From the NCBI RefSeq assembly GCF_963677075.1, contig NZ_OY781873.1:2753715-2817714 (forward strand): DNA of 64,000 nt, in the 5' to 3' direction. The position numbers and the translations under genes are program-made. The notes beneath the pieces are model-generated. The model worked only from the letters and a program-made list of their open reading frames with translations. It ran no database searches and was not told where the DNA came from. Below, piece after piece: positions 43,185-52,435 of this stretch (position 1 is its first letter; every line of letters begins with the position of its first letter). Source of the stretch: an uncultured Sphaerochaeta sp. GTDB lineage: Bacteria > Spirochaetota > Spirochaetia > Sphaerochaetales > Sphaerochaetaceae.

Positions 43185-44071
43185 TACAACATACCTTCCT
43201 TGGTCAGGAAATCCTTAGCAACCTGCTTTGGGTCTTTATTCTCAATTTCCACCAAGTAATTCATCTCTATCATCTCTGCATTGGAAATCTTGCCAGTCAG
43301 TCGTTCAAGTACTCCGTTTAGCTCGGGATATTTTTCAAGAGTTTCATTACGGATAATTGTCGAGGCATGGTAGCTGGTAAAATACGATGCATCATCCTCC
43401 AGAACCACAACAGGTTCACTCTGGAGTCTCCCATCAGTCGAGAAAACGGTAATGACATCGACACCGTCACTTTTTACCGCCTCATAGCGGAGGCCGATAT
43501 CAATCTCCTTGATATCACCAAAGGAAAGGCCATAGGCAGTGACCAAGCCGGGGAATCCATCCTCGCGTTCGAGAAAATCCGGGTTAGCTGCAAAGGTGAG
43601 ATTACTGCTTACTTTGGCAAGATCACTGACCGTTTTCAATCCATACTGCTCCGCCACTTCCTTTGCGACCGCTACTCCATAGGTATTGTTGAATCCGTAG
43701 AGCCCACTCCAATGCAGATCCATTTCAGTGTCATATGCAGTTTTTACCCTTTCATAAAGTGTATTGGCATCGGTGATCGGATCTTCCTTAAGCACAAATA
43801 ACCAGCCTGTTCCTGTATATTCCGGATAGAGGTCTATCTCTCCCTTCAGAAGCGCTGGATGAATATTCGATGTTCCACCACCAATACCCAGTTTTTGTTC
43901 GACAGCAAGATCGGTGTGAGTTTCAATGAGAACCGTCAGCATCTCAGCAAGGATAAACTGCTCAGTTACAGGTTTGCTTGCCAATACCACTGTATCTTTA
44001 TCTTTTGAGCAACCGCTTAGAACCAGAATTAACAACATCAGTGTAATAAGCAATTTAAGATACTTACGCAT
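43184..44071 (-). CDS. Osmolyte-binding lipoprotein, OpuAC/OpuCC family
   Basis: 295 aa. Signal peptide with lipobox LVLSGC, so it is a lipoprotein tethered to the inner membrane surface. The OpuAC domain is clear: VLASKPVTEQFILAEML, GIGGGTSNIHPALLKGEIDLYPEYTGTGW and the late VDVITVFSTDGRL. Known ligands of the family are glycine betaine, choline, carnitine and related quaternary amines; TEQFILAE and PEYTGTG are typical of that group. I start at 44071, where GGAGG precedes the ATG, rather than 44161. It overlaps the permease by 8 bp. Confidence 0.9.
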   Translation of the reverse strand: MRKYLKLLITLMLLILVLSGCSKDKDTVVLASKPVTEQFILAEMLTVLIETHTDLAVEQKLGIGGGTSNIHPALLKGEIDLYPEYTGTGWLFVLKEDPITDANTLYERVKTAYDTEMDLHWSGLYGFNNTYGVAVAKEVAEQYGLKTVSDLAKVSSNLTFAANPDFLEREDGFPGLVTAYGLSFGDIKEIDIGLRYEAVKSDGVDVITVFSTDGRLQSEPVVVLEDDASYFTSYHASTIIRNETLEKYPELNGVLERLTGKISNAEMIEMNYLVEIENKDPKQVAKDFLTKEGML

Positions 44072-44723
44072 GAGAAATTTCCTCCTGTCCAAGAAAACGC
44101 GAGCGAACACGACGCTCAATGATTTCCAATACAACATCTGAAAGAATTGCATAGAGTGCAATTAAAAGGCTCCCTGCAATGGTCATCTCTGGGAAGTTGG
44201 TCGAGATACCACGCCAAATAGCTCTACCCATCCCTCCCGCGCCAATGAAACTCGCAATACCTCCAAGAGCAATGGTCATAACCACCATGGTCCTGAATCC
44301 ACTGAATATCACGGGGAGCGCTAGGGGGAACCTAATATTCAAGAGGAGTTGCCATTTGCTGGTACCCATACCTACCGCTGCCTCCAAAATATCCGGAGAT
44401 ACCTCCTGCAATCCTGTATAGGTATTGCGGATCATGGGTAATAGACCGTACAACACTATTGCAATGACTGCACTCTTAAGCCCAATACCAGTGATGGAGA
44501 CCAAGATTCCAAACAATGCAATGGAAGGGATTGTATAGAGAAAACTGGTCAGTCTGAGCACAATACCAGCAAGGAGTGGATGCTTGGTCATCAATATACC
44601 AAGCAACAATCCTACTACGGTGATGATGGATACACTGAGCAAGGTAATAAAAACATGTTGGACCATGAGTTCCAAGAAGAACTCAGAACGTTCCGCATAG
44701 AGCGCAAATATCCTTGGTATCAT
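44064..44723 (-). CDS. Osmolyte ABC importer permease, OpuCB/ProW-like
   Basis: 219 aa with about five or six hydrophobic helices. Family signatures: LVQHVFITLLSVSIITVVGLLLGIL at the start, TIPSIALFGILVSITGIG, and the EAA coupling loop ILEAAVGMGTSKWQLLLNIRFPLALPVI. It is the first gene of the operon. Confidence 0.92.
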   Translation of the reverse strand: MIPRIFALYAERSEFFLELMVQHVFITLLSVSIITVVGLLLGILMTKHPLLAGIVLRLTSFLYTIPSIALFGILVSITGIGLKSAVIAIVLYGLLPMIRNTYTGLQEVSPDILEAAVGMGTSKWQLLLNIRFPLALPVIFSGFRTMVVMTIALGGIASFIGAGGMGRAIWRGISTNFPEMTIAGSLLIALYAILSDVVLEIIERRVRSRFLGQEEISHA

Positions 44724-44906
44724 TCTTAAATCCTTATTCTGTGTATAGTATCATCTGAGTCTCATCCATTCCTAGTGAAAAACCTATGAAACTCATGAGA
44801 ATTCTGCAGTTATAAACTTACTATTCTGACAATCTGTAGAATCACATAATTTCTCCTTACTCACATTCTGCTTGACGCTCCCCCCATCCTAAGTCAAGCT
44901 CATCCC

Positions 44907-45947
44907 ATGGACAGAAATGTTTTTGGATTACACGCAGATCAGCTCCAGGCTATTGAGGATTATCTGCAACAGGTTTCGCTAGGTAGTGAACATGCTCAGC
45001 TGGTTGCTGACCTCTCTACCTCTATATCAAACAGGTATACCAGTAAGACTGCAACCATCTTAAACGATGTACTTCAGAGCTTTGGCGCACTCTATCCACT
45101 TGCACTTATTCTTGAGGTAGAAGATACGGTCAAATCAGTATATGCCGATGCTGGAATAGACGACGCTGTCAGGGATGCAACTTTGCGTGACGTTCGTCTT
45201 TGGGTAGACCAGTACGCATCCCAACATAATGGAGCTATTGGATTAGACCGGGTATTCTGGATCAGCAGGCATCTTTGTGCAAATATCCTCCGCCTGGGTC
45301 GGTTACAGTTTGAGCCTAAGACATTTGGTTATCCCTATCAGATCTTCAAAGACTCAAATGATGATACGATGATTATCGTTGCGGGCGGAGGACTCTCCTG
45401 TGACAGGGATGGATATCTTATAGATGATCAGAATGCAGCGTTTTATACCTCATTCCAGGATGAAACCAGTCAGATATCCGGTCACTTGGTTAATACCACA
45501 CTAGGCACGATTGATAGACAAACTACACAACTACCTTTACAAAGGTTTGGTCTCGTAACAGATAGTGAGACATTAGTACTACATCTACACATACCCTCCG
45601 GCAGTCCTCTCACCCCGTCATCTGTTGACGAATCACTATCAATGGCAAAGATATATTTTCCATCAATTTCCTTTGTTGTTTGTTCCTCTTGGCTCCTTGA
45701 CCCTGCCTTGGAATTGGTGGCAAACCAAGAGAGCAACACCAGAGCGTTCATGCATCGATTCAGGAAATTCCCCGTAATGCATGGCGTGCCTCAGATCTAT
45801 GAGCGAGTCTTTGGTTTTGGTCTTGGCGAAACTGAGGTGCTTGCATACAACGCAACCTCAAGTCTACAGAGGCGAGTGCAACAAGCACTTATCAGTGGTA
45901 TAAAATTTCATACCATGGGTGGATATTTAACAAATCTCTCTAATTAA
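44907..45947 (+). CDS. GNAT-like acyltransferase-domain protein
   Basis: 346 aa, soluble. Resembles the two-part NAT_N/GNAT_C (DUF5596-type) proteins: N-terminal helices with FGALYPLALILEVEDTV, a linker with FWISRHLCANILRLGRLQFEP, then LHIPSGSPLTPSSVDESLSMA, FVVCSSWLLDPAL and the C-terminal SNTRAFMHRF, all typical. Acetyl-CoA-type chemistry is suggested by the fold only; the substrate is unknown. It is divergent from the osmolyte importer and its end overlaps the convergent flavoprotein gene by 8 bp. Confidence 0.7.
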   Translation: MDRNVFGLHADQLQAIEDYLQQVSLGSEHAQLVADLSTSISNRYTSKTATILNDVLQSFGALYPLALILEVEDTVKSVYADAGIDDAVRDATLRDVRLWVDQYASQHNGAIGLDRVFWISRHLCANILRLGRLQFEPKTFGYPYQIFKDSNDDTMIIVAGGGLSCDRDGYLIDDQNAAFYTSFQDETSQISGHLVNTTLGTIDRQTTQLPLQRFGLVTDSETLVLHLHIPSGSPLTPSSVDESLSMAKIYFPSISFVVCSSWLLDPALELVANQESNTRAFMHRFRKFPVMHGVPQIYERVFGFGLGETEVLAYNATSSLQRRVQQALISGIKFHTMGGYLTNLSN

Positions 45948-47763
45948 TCGTTTTCAAATAAGAGCACACCCGCTCAATCTCTACAGCCTCTTCCCTGATA
46001 CAGGAAGACTCAAGGATTTTATAGGTGTCCATTGTTGCTGATTCAAGTAGTCTCTTTGCACCCTTCAGGTTTCCCACAGTCACTCTTCGCATAATCCCTG
46101 GTACATCCAAGTCTGTTCCCTCACAGCAGGATGGATGCTCGCAGTAGAGACAATGTCGGGCTGCAAAACGGATTTTGCGTAGCTCTTTTGAGTCTTCTGC
46201 AAAAAGCAGATCCCTCGTAAAGGGAGGGTCGATGAGTCGCACATACTCTTTCCGTCTGTTATCGTAAATGAAAGGTTCAAGAGAGCGTTGCTTCAGTACA
46301 GCATTTGCTGCAGCGATACCACTGGTTGTTACAGTCGGTGTTCCGGTTCCCATGACTGTGGACTCACCACAGCAAAAGAGATTTGAGAACTCTGTTTGTA
46401 TATGGAGTCGCTTGAACATGTGGTTTCCCAGCATCTGTTTTGGACCGGCCACCGCTCCCCCATTTTTCATGGTGTACCGCTCGATAGTCTTGGGAGTGGC
46501 AAGTTCAACATGCCTTACATGATTCCTTATCTCTGGCCAACGCTTTTCCAGGACGGTGAGCAGACGGTTGATCTCCTCTTCTTTCCGTTGCTTATAGGAG
46601 TCTTCATCAAGTAGGGACCAATCGGCAAACGATGGGCCGATTGCCATCACCACGTGTGCATCCTCCGGGCAGAGGGTCTTGTCATCCACACTCGGGATAT
46701 AGACAGTCACTTCCGCTTCATCCAATGCATCAATGTTCCCGATCAGCATCTCTACAGCAATAGTCCCTTCATCGATGGCTTCCTTATCTACCAAAAGATA
46801 CAAAACCACACTTGGGTAGGTGGGCACTTGGTTCTTTGCCCATGTTCTTCTCTTTTCAGTTGTGGCTTCTGTAGGTAATAACTTCCCATATAGGTTCCAT
46901 ACAGTTCCACTATAGATAATTTGATCAGCTGTCAATGCTCTTCCATCAGCAAGATTCACCCCGGTTATTGTTCCCTGAGCAGTATCAAATGTCACTATTT
47001 CAGATTTATTGATCATCGTACCGCCATGCTCCTCGATGACCTTCTCCAGTTTTCCAGTCAGGAAGAGTGTGGACCCAGCAGGATAATAACTACCCCCGAC
47101 ATGGTTATCGACAAACATGACTGATGAGAGGATTGCAGGGGACTCTGCTACCGTGGTGTAGCAGTACGTACTGGTGAGCTTGTCGAAAAAGTTGAAAATC
47201 CTTGGATCTGAGAAATACTTGGAGAGCAATGATCTTGCACTCTTATTCAAGTACGAAAGAAACCTGATGTAGGAGATTGGATGGTGACGCATCGATTTCA
47301 ATGCTGCTTTCCTATCCACTTCGTCTGGGGTAGTATAGGAAGGATTCTTCACTATCACATGAGTATAGAGTTTCTCCATATCATGGTAAAACCTTCTTAG
47401 GTTCTGTTCCTCATCAGGAAAAAGAGGGACAAGCTCTTCAATGAACTGTTCAATGTTGGGGAAGAACCTCACCTTGGTATCGTCAAAATGGATACAATAA
47501 AGCAACTCATGCTGAATGATATCTATGGGTTCTTCCAGGCAGCTAAAAAGAAATCGGTGGGCATTGAAGCCCTTCTCTCCCCAACCAAAAAGCATGGAGG
47601 AGCCTTGGTCGAAGAGCGTATCATCACGACGGAAAGCACCACAGCTCCCTCCAGGATGGGTTGCCTTATCAACAACAGCAACCTTCACACCCCGCTTTGC
47701 GAGCAAGGCAGCAGCACTCAATCCACTGAGGCCACCCCCAACTATCAGTACCTCAAAGTTCAT
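45940..47763 (-). CDS. FAD-dependent oxidoreductase (phytoene desaturase/CrtISO-like) with Cys-rich C-terminal extension
   Basis: 607 aa. FAD motif EVLIVGGGLSGLSAAALLAKRG at the N-terminus, GGSCGAFRRDDTLFDQGSSM, and C-terminal FAD contact FCCGESTVMGTGTPTVTTSGIAAANAV place it in the NAD(P)/FAD-dependent, carotenoid isomerase-like group. After residue 520 there is an extra ~80-aa tail with CLYCEHPSCCEGTDLDVPGIMRRV, which resembles the Cys-rich GltD-type ferredoxin domain. The substrate is unknown. The start at 47763 is supported by GGAGG; the longer ATG at 47796 lies inside the flavodoxin gene. It follows that gene by 10 bp. Confidence 0.8.
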   Translation of the reverse strand: MNFEVLIVGGGLSGLSAAALLAKRGVKVAVVDKATHPGGSCGAFRRDDTLFDQGSSMLFGWGEKGFNAHRFLFSCLEEPIDIIQHELLYCIHFDDTKVRFFPNIEQFIEELVPLFPDEEQNLRRFYHDMEKLYTHVIVKNPSYTTPDEVDRKAALKSMRHHPISYIRFLSYLNKSARSLLSKYFSDPRIFNFFDKLTSTYCYTTVAESPAILSSVMFVDNHVGGSYYPAGSTLFLTGKLEKVIEEHGGTMINKSEIVTFDTAQGTITGVNLADGRALTADQIIYSGTVWNLYGKLLPTEATTEKRRTWAKNQVPTYPSVVLYLLVDKEAIDEGTIAVEMLIGNIDALDEAEVTVYIPSVDDKTLCPEDAHVVMAIGPSFADWSLLDEDSYKQRKEEEINRLLTVLEKRWPEIRNHVRHVELATPKTIERYTMKNGGAVAGPKQMLGNHMFKRLHIQTEFSNLFCCGESTVMGTGTPTVTTSGIAAANAVLKQRSLEPFIYDNRRKEYVRLIDPPFTRDLLFAEDSKELRKIRFAARHCLYCEHPSCCEGTDLDVPGIMRRVTVGNLKGAKRLLESATMDTYKILESSCIREEAVEIERVCSYLKTIN

Positions 47764-47773
47764 GCACCCCTCC

Positions 47774-48274
47774 TTAAAAGGCTTTGCTATGCTCATGAAC
47801 TATATTGCAGATTGACGCAATCTGCGCTTCATCACGCGCGGAGGTTTCTTCACTTGGATGTACAAATCGTTCTTCACCCAGGATAGATGCGCCTTTAGCG
47901 GTTTTTCGCATTCTTTGGAAGCATCGCTTGGCTGGCCCTCCGCTACAAGTGGCAATGAAAAACACTCTCTTGGCAGTGAGATCTGTCTGCTTGAGAAAGG
48001 AGTACATGGGGGCGCTGGTGGTCTCTGCCCAGATAGGTGTACAGAGCAAAACCAGACCGTAGCTCTCAAGCTCAGGAACCGGAGGTTGTAATGCAACATT
48101 CCATTTGAGGCTGGCATCTCTTCCTGCTCGATAAAACTTAAGGAATCCTTTAGTAGGATATTTTCTTTTTGGATGAATCTGGAAAAGATCAGCACCCAAT
48201 CTCTCGGAAAGCTGCTCTGCCAAATACTTTGTATGACCTTCCAGTGAATAGAAAACAACTGCAATGGTATTCAT
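47774..48274 (-). CDS. Flavodoxin-family protein
   Basis: 166 aa. FMN phosphate loop VVFYSLEGHTKYLA at the N-terminus and later loops LLCTPIWAETTSAPMYSFL and FIATCSGGPAKRCFQRM. Probably an FMN electron carrier or quinone reductase-like protein; it directly precedes the flavoprotein with the Cys-rich tail and may donate or accept its electrons (inference). I start at 48274; no strong ribosome site is seen. Confidence 0.82.
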   Translation of the reverse strand: MNTIAVVFYSLEGHTKYLAEQLSERLGADLFQIHPKRKYPTKGFLKFYRAGRDASLKWNVALQPPVPELESYGLVLLCTPIWAETTSAPMYSFLKQTDLTAKRVFFIATCSGGPAKRCFQRMRKTAKGASILGEERFVHPSEETSARDEAQIASICNIVHEHSKAF

Positions 48275-48362
48275 GTAGTGAGTGTACCACGAGTTATGCT
48301 GGCGGACCATGGGATATTTTACTACCTTGCAACAATGTTTGGCCTACGTTATAACAGAGCAT

Positions 48363-49151
48363 ATGCAGACACTACCCCTTCATATGATTGATTCACATTT
48401 CCATCTCTTGTCCATCGAGCGAAAAGGCATCGAGGTGGATTCCCTTCTCAACACCATGCAGGAACACTTCATGGAAGGCATCGACATTGGACTCGAAGCT
48501 GATGACCTGACTGCGCGGGCTAAGCGCTTTGCGGGCTACCCCTTTGTGTATCTGAGTGGGGGGATAGGACCATGGGGGGTGAAAGAAGGAGAAATGCCGG
48601 TGGAGAGTCAGCTGGAAACACTGCAGAAACAGCTCGATGAAACCAAAGCGGTGGCCATTGGTGAGATTGGGTTGGATAATCATTGGGACTATGGGACCAA
48701 AACTGCACAGGAAGGGCTGCTCCTCTCACAAATTGACATTGCAGAACGGAGGGCCCTCCCCGTAATCTTCCATAACCGTGAAGCAGACAAGCAGTTCATC
48801 ACACTGCTAAGAAGCCGTGGCTTCTCCAGACAGGGTGTCTTTCACTGTTTCCAAGGGAGCGAGGAGCTTGCAAAGCTCGCAATCCATAAAGGATTCTTTC
48901 TCTCCTTCGCTGGGCCTTTAACCTACAAGGCAAACAGGGCAATGCAAGAACTCTTTAAGCAGATGCCCCCAGAGCGTATTCTTCTGGAGACTGACAGCCC
49001 CTATCTCAGCCCGAATCCCATGAGAGGAAGAGTGAATACCCCCTTGCATATGGAGCATATCTACCGATTTGCGGCAGATTTGCGGGGTATTGAGCTAGCT
49101 GATCTGATTCAGCAAGTAAAAACCAACTTCCAATCCTTCCTTAGAGGCTGA
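48363..49151 (+). CDS. TatD-family metal-dependent hydrolase
   Basis: 262 aa. Amidohydrolase-like metal motifs: MIDSHFHL, IGEIGLD, IFHNREAD, FHCFQGS and LLETDSPYLSP. TatD proteins are DNases involved in DNA repair/quality control in other bacteria. The start at 48363 is chosen because it is near the first motif; the ATG at 48384 is possible and the longer ones overlap the flavodoxin leader. The 3' end overlaps the convergent membrane-protein gene by 11 bp. Confidence 0.88.
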   Translation: MQTLPLHMIDSHFHLLSIERKGIEVDSLLNTMQEHFMEGIDIGLEADDLTARAKRFAGYPFVYLSGGIGPWGVKEGEMPVESQLETLQKQLDETKAVAIGEIGLDNHWDYGTKTAQEGLLLSQIDIAERRALPVIFHNREADKQFITLLRSRGFSRQGVFHCFQGSEELAKLAIHKGFFLSFAGPLTYKANRAMQELFKQMPPERILLETDSPYLSPNPMRGRVNTPLHMEHIYRFAADLRGIELADLIQQVKTNFQSFLRG

Positions 49152-49905
49152 TCATCCTCCACGTAAGTTCGTGGATCCCTTCTTCTCCTGACAACAAGTC
49201 CTTCATCCCAGCTACAAGATCTGGTACCAGTACCCCACTTTGCTGCTTTGGGGGGATCATGGACAGATACTCTGCAGGGACCACCCATTGCATGGAAGCA
49301 TCCTGCAACAAGGGTATTGCCCAAGAGCCTAGAGAGGGAGCAACCACTGTTATCACCTGGCGTTCTTGCAGGGTGCGAGACATGCGCTCCGCAAATTGAC
49401 TGTCAATTTCATCGTTCCCTTTGATGAACACTAAATCACTGGGGAAATATTGAGAGAAACGTTCTACATCCTCATCCCCTACCAACGCAGTAAGCAGGTC
49501 AGGATACTCCAAGTGGTTGAGCATGGTCTCATCATCAAAAAGCCAAAATTGTTGATAAGCACGAGCTTGGTCGGTGCTTCTGCCTTGTCCTACCAGATAT
49601 GGAGGAATATCGGTGTTTTTCAGTATTGAACTCACCAAAGGGGAAGCAATGACAAACAGGCTTCTCTCATCTACTTCATCAAACAACTTCCCAGGTTCCG
49701 TCGTAAGAGAAACTTCTTCAACCGTGAGGATATATCCTGATTGCAAAAGAGAAAAGAAGAGCTTGGGTCTCTGCACAGATAGCACAGTCTTACTGTAGGG
49801 GGTATCCACAAGAAAGGTTACCCGGGGCGAGAAGATAGAGAACACCAAGATTGTTGCAATGAGCAACAATACAAGAGACAAGGGCAACACAATCCTTCTA
49901 TTCAT
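49141..49905 (-). CDS. Predicted exported or membrane-anchored protein of unknown function
   Basis: 254 aa after choosing the start at 49905. One N-terminal hydrophobic helix (IVLPLSLVLLLIATILVFSIF) anchors or exports the protein; the remainder looks like a periplasmic alpha/beta domain with alternating segments (FLVDTPYSKTVL, SLFVIASPLVSSIL, DLVFIKGNDEID, VITVVAPSLGSWAIPLL), reminiscent of periplasmic-binding-type folds. I do not recognise the family and no clear ribosome site is present. Confidence 0.55.
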   Translation of the reverse strand: MNRRIVLPLSLVLLLIATILVFSIFSPRVTFLVDTPYSKTVLSVQRPKLFFSLLQSGYILTVEEVSLTTEPGKLFDEVDERSLFVIASPLVSSILKNTDIPPYLVGQGRSTDQARAYQQFWLFDDETMLNHLEYPDLLTALVGDEDVERFSQYFPSDLVFIKGNDEIDSQFAERMSRTLQERQVITVVAPSLGSWAIPLLQDASMQWVVPAEYLSMIPPKQQSGVLVPDLVAGMKDLLSGEEGIHELTWRMISL

Positions 49906-50027
49906 GCCCGAAACTGTACCAATCGTGTTGCCTGCAGTCAAGAAACAAGTGGATACTGGTTGACCACTTCCACCATATTGGCTACATTTGTACCGAAAAG
50001 AACCTACCATCATACAAGGAGTAACCT

Positions 50028-51020
50028 ATGACATCCTATAAAGAACTTGGTCTGGTAAATACCAAAGACATGTTCGCAAAGGCTATCAAGGGTGGGTATG
50101 CAATTCCTGCCTACAATTTCAACAACATGGAACAACTTCAAGCAATTATTCAGGCTTGTGTTGAGACCAAGTCCCCAGTAATTCTTCAGGTTTCCAAAGG
50201 CGCTCGAGACTACGCCAATATCAATCTGCTGAGAAACATGGCCCGCGGTGCTGGTGAATATGCCAAGGAACTCGGTTGTGAGATTCCCATCGTTCTGCAC
50301 CTTGACCACGGCGACAGCTTTGAAACCTGCAAGGAATGTATCGACAATGGTTTCTCCTCTGTCATGATTGATGGTTCCCACCTCCCCTATGAAGAGAACA
50401 TTGCAGTCACCAAGAAAGTGGTAGAGTATGCACACGAGCGTGGCGTAACGGTTGAAGGTGAACTTGGCGTGCTCGCCGGCATCGAAGATGATGTCGTTGC
50501 TGAGGTAAGCCACTACACCAAGCCCGAAGAGGTTGTGGACTTCGTCAACCGCACCGGTTGTGACTCCCTTGCCATCTCCATCGGAACAAGCCACGGCGCA
50601 AACAAGTTTGAGCCCAGCCAGTGTACCCGCAACGAGGAAGGAGTGCTTATTCCACCTCCGCTTCGCTTCGACATCCTCGAAGAAATTGAGAGACAGCTCC
50701 CAGGCTTCCCCATTGTCCTCCATGGTTCTTCCTCTGTTCCCATGCAGTATGTAAACATGATCCTGCAGTACGGTGGAAAGCTCAAGGACAGCGTTGGTAT
50801 TCCTGAGGAACAGCTTCGCAAGGCAGCAAAGAGTGCTGTATGCAAGATTAACATCGACAGTGATGGAAGACTTGCAATGACTGCTCTTATTCGCAAGACC
50901 ATGGCAGAGAAACCCGGAGAGTTCGATCCCCGTAAGTATCTCGGACCTGCTCGCGATGAGCTGAAGAAGATGTACATGCACAAGAACATCAACGTGCTTG
51001 GTTCTGCCAATCACGCGTAA
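50028..51020 (+). CDS. fba: Fructose-bisphosphate aldolase, class II
   Basis: 330-aa zinc aldolase of glycolysis, cleaving fructose 1,6-bisphosphate to two triose phosphates. Metal and active-site motifs: VLHLDHGDSFETCKECID, VEGELGVLAGIEDDV, GTSHGANKF and VLHGSSSVP. KINIDSDGRLAM near residue 265 binds phosphate. It is the longer type IIB variant. It has AAGGAG upstream and its own terminator downstream. Confidence 0.96.
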   Translation: MTSYKELGLVNTKDMFAKAIKGGYAIPAYNFNNMEQLQAIIQACVETKSPVILQVSKGARDYANINLLRNMARGAGEYAKELGCEIPIVLHLDHGDSFETCKECIDNGFSSVMIDGSHLPYEENIAVTKKVVEYAHERGVTVEGELGVLAGIEDDVVAEVSHYTKPEEVVDFVNRTGCDSLAISIGTSHGANKFEPSQCTRNEEGVLIPPPLRFDILEEIERQLPGFPIVLHGSSSVPMQYVNMILQYGGKLKDSVGIPEEQLRKAAKSAVCKINIDSDGRLAMTALIRKTMAEKPGEFDPRKYLGPARDELKKMYMHKNINVLGSANHA

Positions 51021-51035
51021 GTTTCTTTAGTTCTC

Positions 51036-51067
51036 AAAAGGCCACTGGAAACCCTGGTGGCCTTTTT
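51036..51067 (+). terminator. Terminator after fba
   Basis: AAAAGGCCAC pairs with GTGGCCTTTT, then TTTCG. Confidence 0.85.
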
Positions 51068-51091
51068 CGCATATTGCCTAGGGGAGATACT

Positions 51092-51120
51092 TTGACACGC
51101 TTCCTAGGCATGTGTTATAT
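51092..51120 (+). promoter_or_regulatory. Promoter of the infC-rpmI-rplT operon
   Basis: TTGACA (51092-51097), 17 bp, TTATAT (51115-51120). The leader to the infC start is about 65 nt. Confidence 0.7.
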
Positions 51121-51191
51121 TGTTTTGCGTCGGCCCTTTAGGCTGACTTACCTTCAACGATATGGTTTTCACCGAAAACAAAGGAGCTCGA

Positions 51192-51743
51192 TTGGCTACA
51201 AAGGATTTGAGGATCAACAAACAGATCCGTGCACGAGAAGTATTCGTCATTGATGCAGATGGCAATCAAAAAGGTATCATGAGCGTCTATGACGCTGTCG
51301 CATTTGCAGATGAACAGGGATTGGACTTGGTAGAGGTTTCTCCAAATGCAAGACCACCGGTTTGCAAGATTCTTGATTATGGTAAGTATCGCTATGAGCA
51401 AGAAAAGCGCATGAGAGAAGCCAAAAAGAACCAGAACATCATCAAGATGAAGGAAATCCGGATGCAGCCCAAGATCGAAAGACACGATCTTGAGACCAAA
51501 TCAAAGTTCATCGGTGACTTCCTTGACGAAGGGAACAAGGTCAAGGTAAGCATACGCTTCCGTGGCCGTGAACTTGCCCATACTGAATTGGGTAAGGTTG
51601 TCCTGGACAAGATACTTGCCCAGCTCACCGAAAATGGTGTAGGGTACAACCTTGACCGAGGAGCGATGATGGAAGGAAGAATGATGAGCATGATCGTCAG
51701 TCCCTCCAAGAGTGCTTCTGGATCGGGCAAGAAAAAGAATTAG
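51192..51743 (+). CDS. infC: Translation initiation factor IF-3
   Basis: 183 aa. N-domain [23 protein letters not shown], linker helix with Lys/Arg, and C-domain [18 protein letters not shown] with [14 protein letters not shown] start at a TTG codon at 51192 because AAGGAG (51181-51186) lies 5 bp before it and typical IF-3 begins here; the ATG at 51162 has no ribosome site. Rare start codons in infC are known to permit self-regulation by IF-3. Confidence 0.93.
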   Translation: MATKDLRINKQIRAREVFVIDADGNQKGIMSVYDAVAFADEQGLDLVEVSPNARPPVCKILDYGKYRYEQEKRMREAKKNQNIIKMKEIRMQPKIERHDLETKSKFIGDFLDEGNKVKVSIRFRGRELAHTELGKVVLDKILAQLTENGVGYNLDRGAMMEGRMMSMIVSPSKSASGSGKKKN

Positions 51744-51828
51744 TAACAGTATCCCGCATGGGATGGTGAATATGCAGCTCCAAGGGGTTCTTGTTCCTTG
51801 CGAGCGCAAGAATGGAAGGTGCAATACA

Positions 51829-52026
51829 ATGCCCAAGATGAAAACAAGAAAATCCGCTGCAAAGCGGTACCGTGTGACTGGAACTGGAAAGGTCCGCTAT
51901 AAAAAGCAGGGTCTTCGCCATATCCTCACCAAGAAGAGCAGCAAGCGCAAGGCCAACCTGCGTGCAACTGGAATCCTAGCAGACATGGAAGCAAAACGAG
52001 CTAAATCGATGCTTCCATACGCGTAA
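51829..52026 (+). CDS. rpmI: Ribosomal protein L35
   Basis: 65 aa starting [14 protein letters not shown], basic throughout, ending SMLPYA. The longer in-frame ATG at 51712 lies inside infC and is rejected. Second gene of infC-rpmI-rplT, 12 bp before rplT. Confidence 0.96.
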   Translation: MPKMKTRKSAAKRYRVTGTGKVRYKKQGLRHILTKKSSKRKANLRATGILADMEAKRAKSMLPYA

Positions 52027-52038
52027 GGAGGGTGGGAT

Positions 52039-52398
52039 ATGCCTAGAGCAGTAGACGGAACGAAACACAAAGACAGAAGAAAGAAGATTCTTGAGCTGGC
52101 CAAAGGTTATTATGGTCGCAGAAGCACAAACAACCGTGTTGCAAAAGACGCAGTTGCAAAGGCTGGGCAGTATGCCTATCGCGGTCGTAAAGAGCGAAAG
52201 CGGGATTTCCGCAAGCTCTGGATTGCAAGAATCAACGCAGCTGTGCACGCTGAGGGTCTCAACTACTCCCAGTTCATGCATGGCATGAAACTTGCCAACA
52301 TCGAGATCAACAGAAAGGCCCTCTCCAATATGGCTATTGAAGACAAGGCTGCATTCTCTGCTCTCGTTGCACAGGTCAAGGTTGCCTTGGAGAACTAG
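52039..52398 (+). CDS. rplT: Ribosomal protein L20
   Basis: 119 aa, standard length. N-terminal extension with KHKDRRKKILELAKGYYGRR and the globular part with RDFRKLWIARINAAVH and YSQFMHGMKLANIEINRKAL. AGGAGGGTGG precedes the start. L20 represses this operon in other bacteria. Confidence 0.97.
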   Translation: MPRAVDGTKHKDRRKKILELAKGYYGRRSTNNRVAKDAVAKAGQYAYRGRKERKRDFRKLWIARINAAVHAEGLNYSQFMHGMKLANIEINRKALSNMAIEDKAAFSALVAQVKVALEN

Positions 52399-52435
52399 CT
52401 CCTGGCAAATCGTCCAAATGCTGTAAGGAGGAACC

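Noticed and set aside
50010..51014. 334-codon minus-strand frame opposite fba
   Set aside because: A shadow of the strongly biased aldolase gene; no family features, and the plus-strand protein is certain.
51712..51828. Long N-terminal extension of ribosomal protein L35
   Set aside because: It is out of family length and lies inside the end of infC; the standard start at 51829 fits.
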